Below, one piece after another: positions 62,267 through 64,000 of a stretch of DNA of 64,000 bases (position 1 is its first letter; every line of letters starts with the position of its first letter). Source of the stretch: an uncultured Alphaproteobacteria bacterium (GTDB lineage: Bacteria; Pseudomonadota; Alphaproteobacteria; Micavibrionales; Micavibrionaceae); assembly GCA_946480475.1 (NCBI GenBank), contig CAMLJM010000002.1, positions 78,355 through 142,354 on the forward strand, given 5' to 3'. Under the pieces are notes generated by a model, which searched no databases, was not told the DNA's origin, and saw nothing but the letters and a program-made list of their open reading frames with translations. The translations under genes were made by a program, and so were the position numbers.

Positions 62267-62312
62267 AGATTCTACATTACTCCTGCTATAAATGAAGCAG
62301 GAGTTATTCCCG

Positions 62313-62792
62313 ATGTTGTCAGAGATCCGCGCCTATCTTGTTTTATCGTTTTGTTTGCTGCTGCCGCTCCTGACGGCTTGCGCTACGGGTCATCTGCGCA
62401 ACCTCGAAGAACCGCGCGTGACACTTGTTGATGTCGTCTCTGCCGAAGCGCCCGGCGTTTTCGAACAGCGCTATAATGTGACCTTACGCATTCAGAACCC
62501 TAACAATGTCGACCTCCCGCTTGAGGGACTGAATTATACGGTGTTTCTGAATGATCGCGAATTTGCACGCGGGGTCAGCCGTGATCATGCTGTGGTGCCG
62601 GCGCTGGGTGAGGAAGTTGTGCATGTGACTGTCACGAACAGCCCGCTTGACTGGGTGAAACAGATTGATCGCCTGCAATCCGATCCGGCGCTGCAGCCTT
62701 CCTATAAAGTGCAGGGGGCATTATTTCTGCAAGGTTATGGCCAGCAAAGACTGCCCTTCTCGCAAAGCGGTCAGTTCTTGCCTTCTCATTGA
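62313..62792 (+). CDS. LEA type 2 (WHy-domain) lipoprotein
   Basis: AGGAG at 62299-62303 lies 9 nt before ATG 62313, so I prefer this start over ATG 62292. The 159-residue product has a signal peptide with lipobox LLTAC, then PRVTLVDVVSAEAPGVFEQRYNVTLRIQNPNNVDLPLEGLNYTVFLNDREFARG, the WHy/LEA-2 pattern with NPN. Such domains are linked to stress tolerance and envelope stability; the role here is unknown. It is in a string with the two flanking exported proteins. Confidence 0.85.
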   Translation: MLSEIRAYLVLSFCLLLPLLTACATGHLRNLEEPRVTLVDVVSAEAPGVFEQRYNVTLRIQNPNNVDLPLEGLNYTVFLNDREFARGVSRDHAVVPALGEEVVHVTVTNSPLDWVKQIDRLQSDPALQPSYKVQGALFLQGYGQQRLPFSQSGQFLPSH

Positions 62793-62798
62793 TTGAAT

Positions 62799-63317
62799 AT
62801 GAAGGCATCATTCCTCGGTTTTATTTTATTGTTCATGGCGGCCATCATGATGGCATTGCCGGTACAGGCGGCACCGCAGAAACCTCTCGTTGTTGATTGC
62901 GTTTTTGGTGTGATGAAGGATCATGCCGATGCCGATGGCCCAGGCCTTGTTCCTGCCAGCAAAGTGCCGCTTACGCCTGGCGTTTCGTATGGATGGGTGA
63001 TCAAGGTCGCTACCGATGAGCCTGTCGTTCGCTGGCGCGAGGAATTTACACTGCCATCAGCGCCTGATTACTGGCCCTCCGGCGTATCTGTTTCCGCTGA
63101 CAGGCGCACCTCGACAACAGTACGGGAGACTTATGTTGTGGACGAAACTATCCAGAATTTCTGGACCGTGGTTGATGGCGACCCCGCAGGCATGTATGTC
63201 ATCCATATTACGCTCGAGGGTGGGGAAGAAGTAACCTTCAGGTTCGATGTGAAGCCTGAATATAGCCTGCAGGACGCGTCATTAGGCAGTAATGGCTGCA
63301 GTTTTCAAAGCGTTTGA
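62799..63317 (+). CDS. exported DUF3859-like protein
   Basis: ATG 62799 gives the signal peptide MKASFLGFILLFMAAIMMALPVQA. The 172-residue product has an immunoglobulin-like beta pattern, with SYGWVIKVATDEPVVRWREEFTLPSAPDYWPSG and a C-terminal GMYVIHITLEGGEEVTFRFDVK, which I associate with DUF3859. The call rests on memory of the family. Two Cys residues could form a disulphide. Confidence 0.65.
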   Translation: MKASFLGFILLFMAAIMMALPVQAAPQKPLVVDCVFGVMKDHADADGPGLVPASKVPLTPGVSYGWVIKVATDEPVVRWREEFTLPSAPDYWPSGVSVSADRRTSTTVRETYVVDETIQNFWTVVDGDPAGMYVIHITLEGGEEVTFRFDVKPEYSLQDASLGSNGCSFQSV

Positions 63318-63411
63318 GTTCCGCGCTTATTGTGCTATGAAATTCTTGTAGAAGATTATTAAAAATAATTTTACAACCCGAGATATTAAAAACTGTTTGA
63401 AAGAATAAAAA

Positions 63412-63549
63412 TTGGTCGCCCGCATTAATACAGTTGCCTTTCACGGCGTAGAAGTTCAGGCGGTTGATGTGCAGGTGCAGATCAGTAATGGTCTGCCTGC
63501 GTTCACAATTGTGGGGTCTATTTCACCTGACATAGTTGCTGAGGCATAG
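63412..63549 (+). pseudogene. truncated duplicate of the comM 5' end
   Basis: A TTG-started frame encodes VARINTVAFHGVEVQAVD, then VQVQISNGLPAFTIVG, the N-terminus of ComM/YifB, and stops at 63547 after 45 codons. It matches the true comM start at 63905 over at least 96 nt with about 15 differences, mostly synonymous. It ends 2 nt before the next gene. It is either a relic left by insertion of that gene or a translated leader. Confidence 0.8.
63454..63485 (+). repeat. 32-bp direct repeat, left copy
   Basis: A 32-bp stretch identical to 63947-63978, within the two comM 5' ends, 493 bp apart. It is the longest exact match between the copies and could be an attachment-like or recombination site. 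Confidence 0.75.
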
Positions 63550-63551
63550 CT

Positions 63552-63905
63552 ATGGAACAGGTAGCAAATATTATATATAGCACCATTGTTTTTGGAGGCA
63601 TTCCATATGTGTTCGCTCAATTTCTTCCGTCGAAGAAATGGCTTCTAAGTTATATCGGGGTATTGTCGGTTCTTTTTATCATAAACTTTTCTGACTATCA
63701 GACGGCTTTTAGCCGAAATGATCCCATAAGTATGCCGTTTGTTCTTCTGGGCTTAATGGTCTTTGTCTTTGCTTTTGCTGGTGCTTTAGTAAGGGCATTT
63801 ATTCTTTATTCAGAAAATAAGACAAAAAAGTTCCGTATTATAGTTACTGTACTTGGATTTATTATTGTGCCGATTTTCTACTCGATCTGGGGGCTCACAA
63901 GATAA
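63552..63905 (+). CDS. small A+T-rich membrane protein between comM copies
   Basis: This 117-residue product has three or four membrane helices (IIYSTIVFGGIPYVFAQFL, WLLSYIGVLSVLFIINF, FVLLGLMVFVFAFAGALVRAFIL, FRIIVTVLGFIIVPIFYSIW). It is visibly richer in A and T than its neighbours and follows 2 nt after the truncated comM fragment. Its stop overlaps the comM start as TAATG. It looks like inserted cargo; the function is unknown. Confidence 0.7.
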   Translation: MEQVANIIYSTIVFGGIPYVFAQFLPSKKWLLSYIGVLSVLFIINFSDYQTAFSRNDPISMPFVLLGLMVFVFAFAGALVRAFILYSENKTKKFRIIVTVLGFIIVPIFYSIWGLTR

Positions 63906-64000
63906 TGGTTGCTCGTATTGGCACAGTTGCCTTTCATGGTGTTGAGGTTCAGGCGGTTGATGTGCAGGTGCAGATCAGCAATGGTTTGCCTGCTTTCACG
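63905..64000 (+). CDS. comM: ComM/YifB-family Mg-chelatase-like AAA+ ATPase, 5' fragment
   Basis: ATG 63905 starts MVARIGTVAFHGVEVQAVD and continues VQVQISNGLPAFT at the window end, the characteristic ComM N-terminus. The rest lies outside the window. ComM is a branch-migration helicase that promotes integration of DNA during natural transformation in some Gram-negative bacteria. Its start overlaps the stop of the small membrane-protein gene. Confidence 0.88.
   Translation, partial: MVARIGTVAFHGVEVQAVDVQVQISNGLPAFT
63947..63978 (+). repeat. 32-bp direct repeat, right copy
   Basis: Exact copy of 63454-63485, inside the functional comM reading frame. Confidence 0.75.

Noticed and set aside
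1..64000. CRISPR arrays, transposases, rRNA and tRNA genes
   Set aside because: I scanned the intergenic regions and found no regularly spaced repeats, no transposase or integrase frame and no convincing tRNA or rRNA sequence. A covariance-model scan would be needed to exclude small RNAs.

Overview
This window reads as origin-proximal chromosome of an alphaproteobacterium of roughly 50% GC. The gene order ppsR-aroE-coaE-dnaQ leading left on the minus strand, and hemE-hemH-hemJ-rho-mnmE-mnmG-rsmG-parA-parB-lptE-holA leading right on the plus strand, is the arrangement found around the origin in Caulobacter and relatives. The strand switch falls at about 7.5-8.0 kb. The non-coding stretch there (7549-7974) holds several DnaA-box-like 9-mers and an A+T-rich segment beside hemE, so I place oriC there. 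Four to five parS-like sites lie inside mnmG and rsmG, just ahead of parAB. I cannot fix the genus from the sequence; a Micavibrio-like lineage is only a guess.

Layout. 1-0.4 kb: 3' end of a two-partner-secretion (ShlB/FhaC-type) outer-membrane transporter. 0.4-7.5 kb (minus): dnaQ, an amidotransferase, coaE, aroE, ppsR, then two related proteins with degenerate metallopeptidase motifs and an unknown protein. 7.5-8.0 kb: oriC candidate. 8.0-14.1 kb: hemE-hemH-hemJ and rho, interrupted by two related minus-strand unknowns. 14.1-20.3 kb (minus): a five-gene, overlapping operon of secreted modular proteins (RCC1 propellers, DUF1566-like C-termini, one LamG domain). 20.6-25.8 kb: a membrane zinc-ribbon protein, a dienelactone hydrolase, a methyltransferase, hisG and a TrpR-like regulator with a palindromic operator between the last two. 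25.9-35 kb: mnmE, an inserted block with a receiver/PtsI-like fusion, then mnmG-rsmG-parA-parB with parS sites and a degenerate EAL protein. 35.9-44.7 kb: lptE, holA, a DUF3576 lipoprotein, a major porin, a PLP-binding protein, unknown envelope or regulatory proteins and an Smr protein. 44.7-51.7 kb (minus): lysine 2,3-aminomutase, four different ATP-grasp ligases, and one ORF joining a GNAT acetyltransferase to a secreted M23 peptidase. 51.9-64 kb: hslUV, kup, a TerC-family protein, an envelope serine protease, GNAT, pirin, HIT, small lipoproteins, and the start of comM (yifB) preceded by a truncated duplicate of its own 5' end.

The most unusual content is (1) the KamA/four-ATP-grasp/GNAT-M23 operon, which looks like a ribosome-independent pathway for a beta-lysine-containing peptide or cell-wall modification; (2) the modular secreted-protein operon, in which propeller and LamG domains are inserted into a shared scaffold; (3) a response-regulator receiver fused to a PEP-utilising enzyme-I-like protein; and (4) the comM 5' duplication around a small membrane-protein gene. 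Most accessory blocks are on the minus strand, facing the inferred rightward fork, between conserved plus-strand housekeeping genes.
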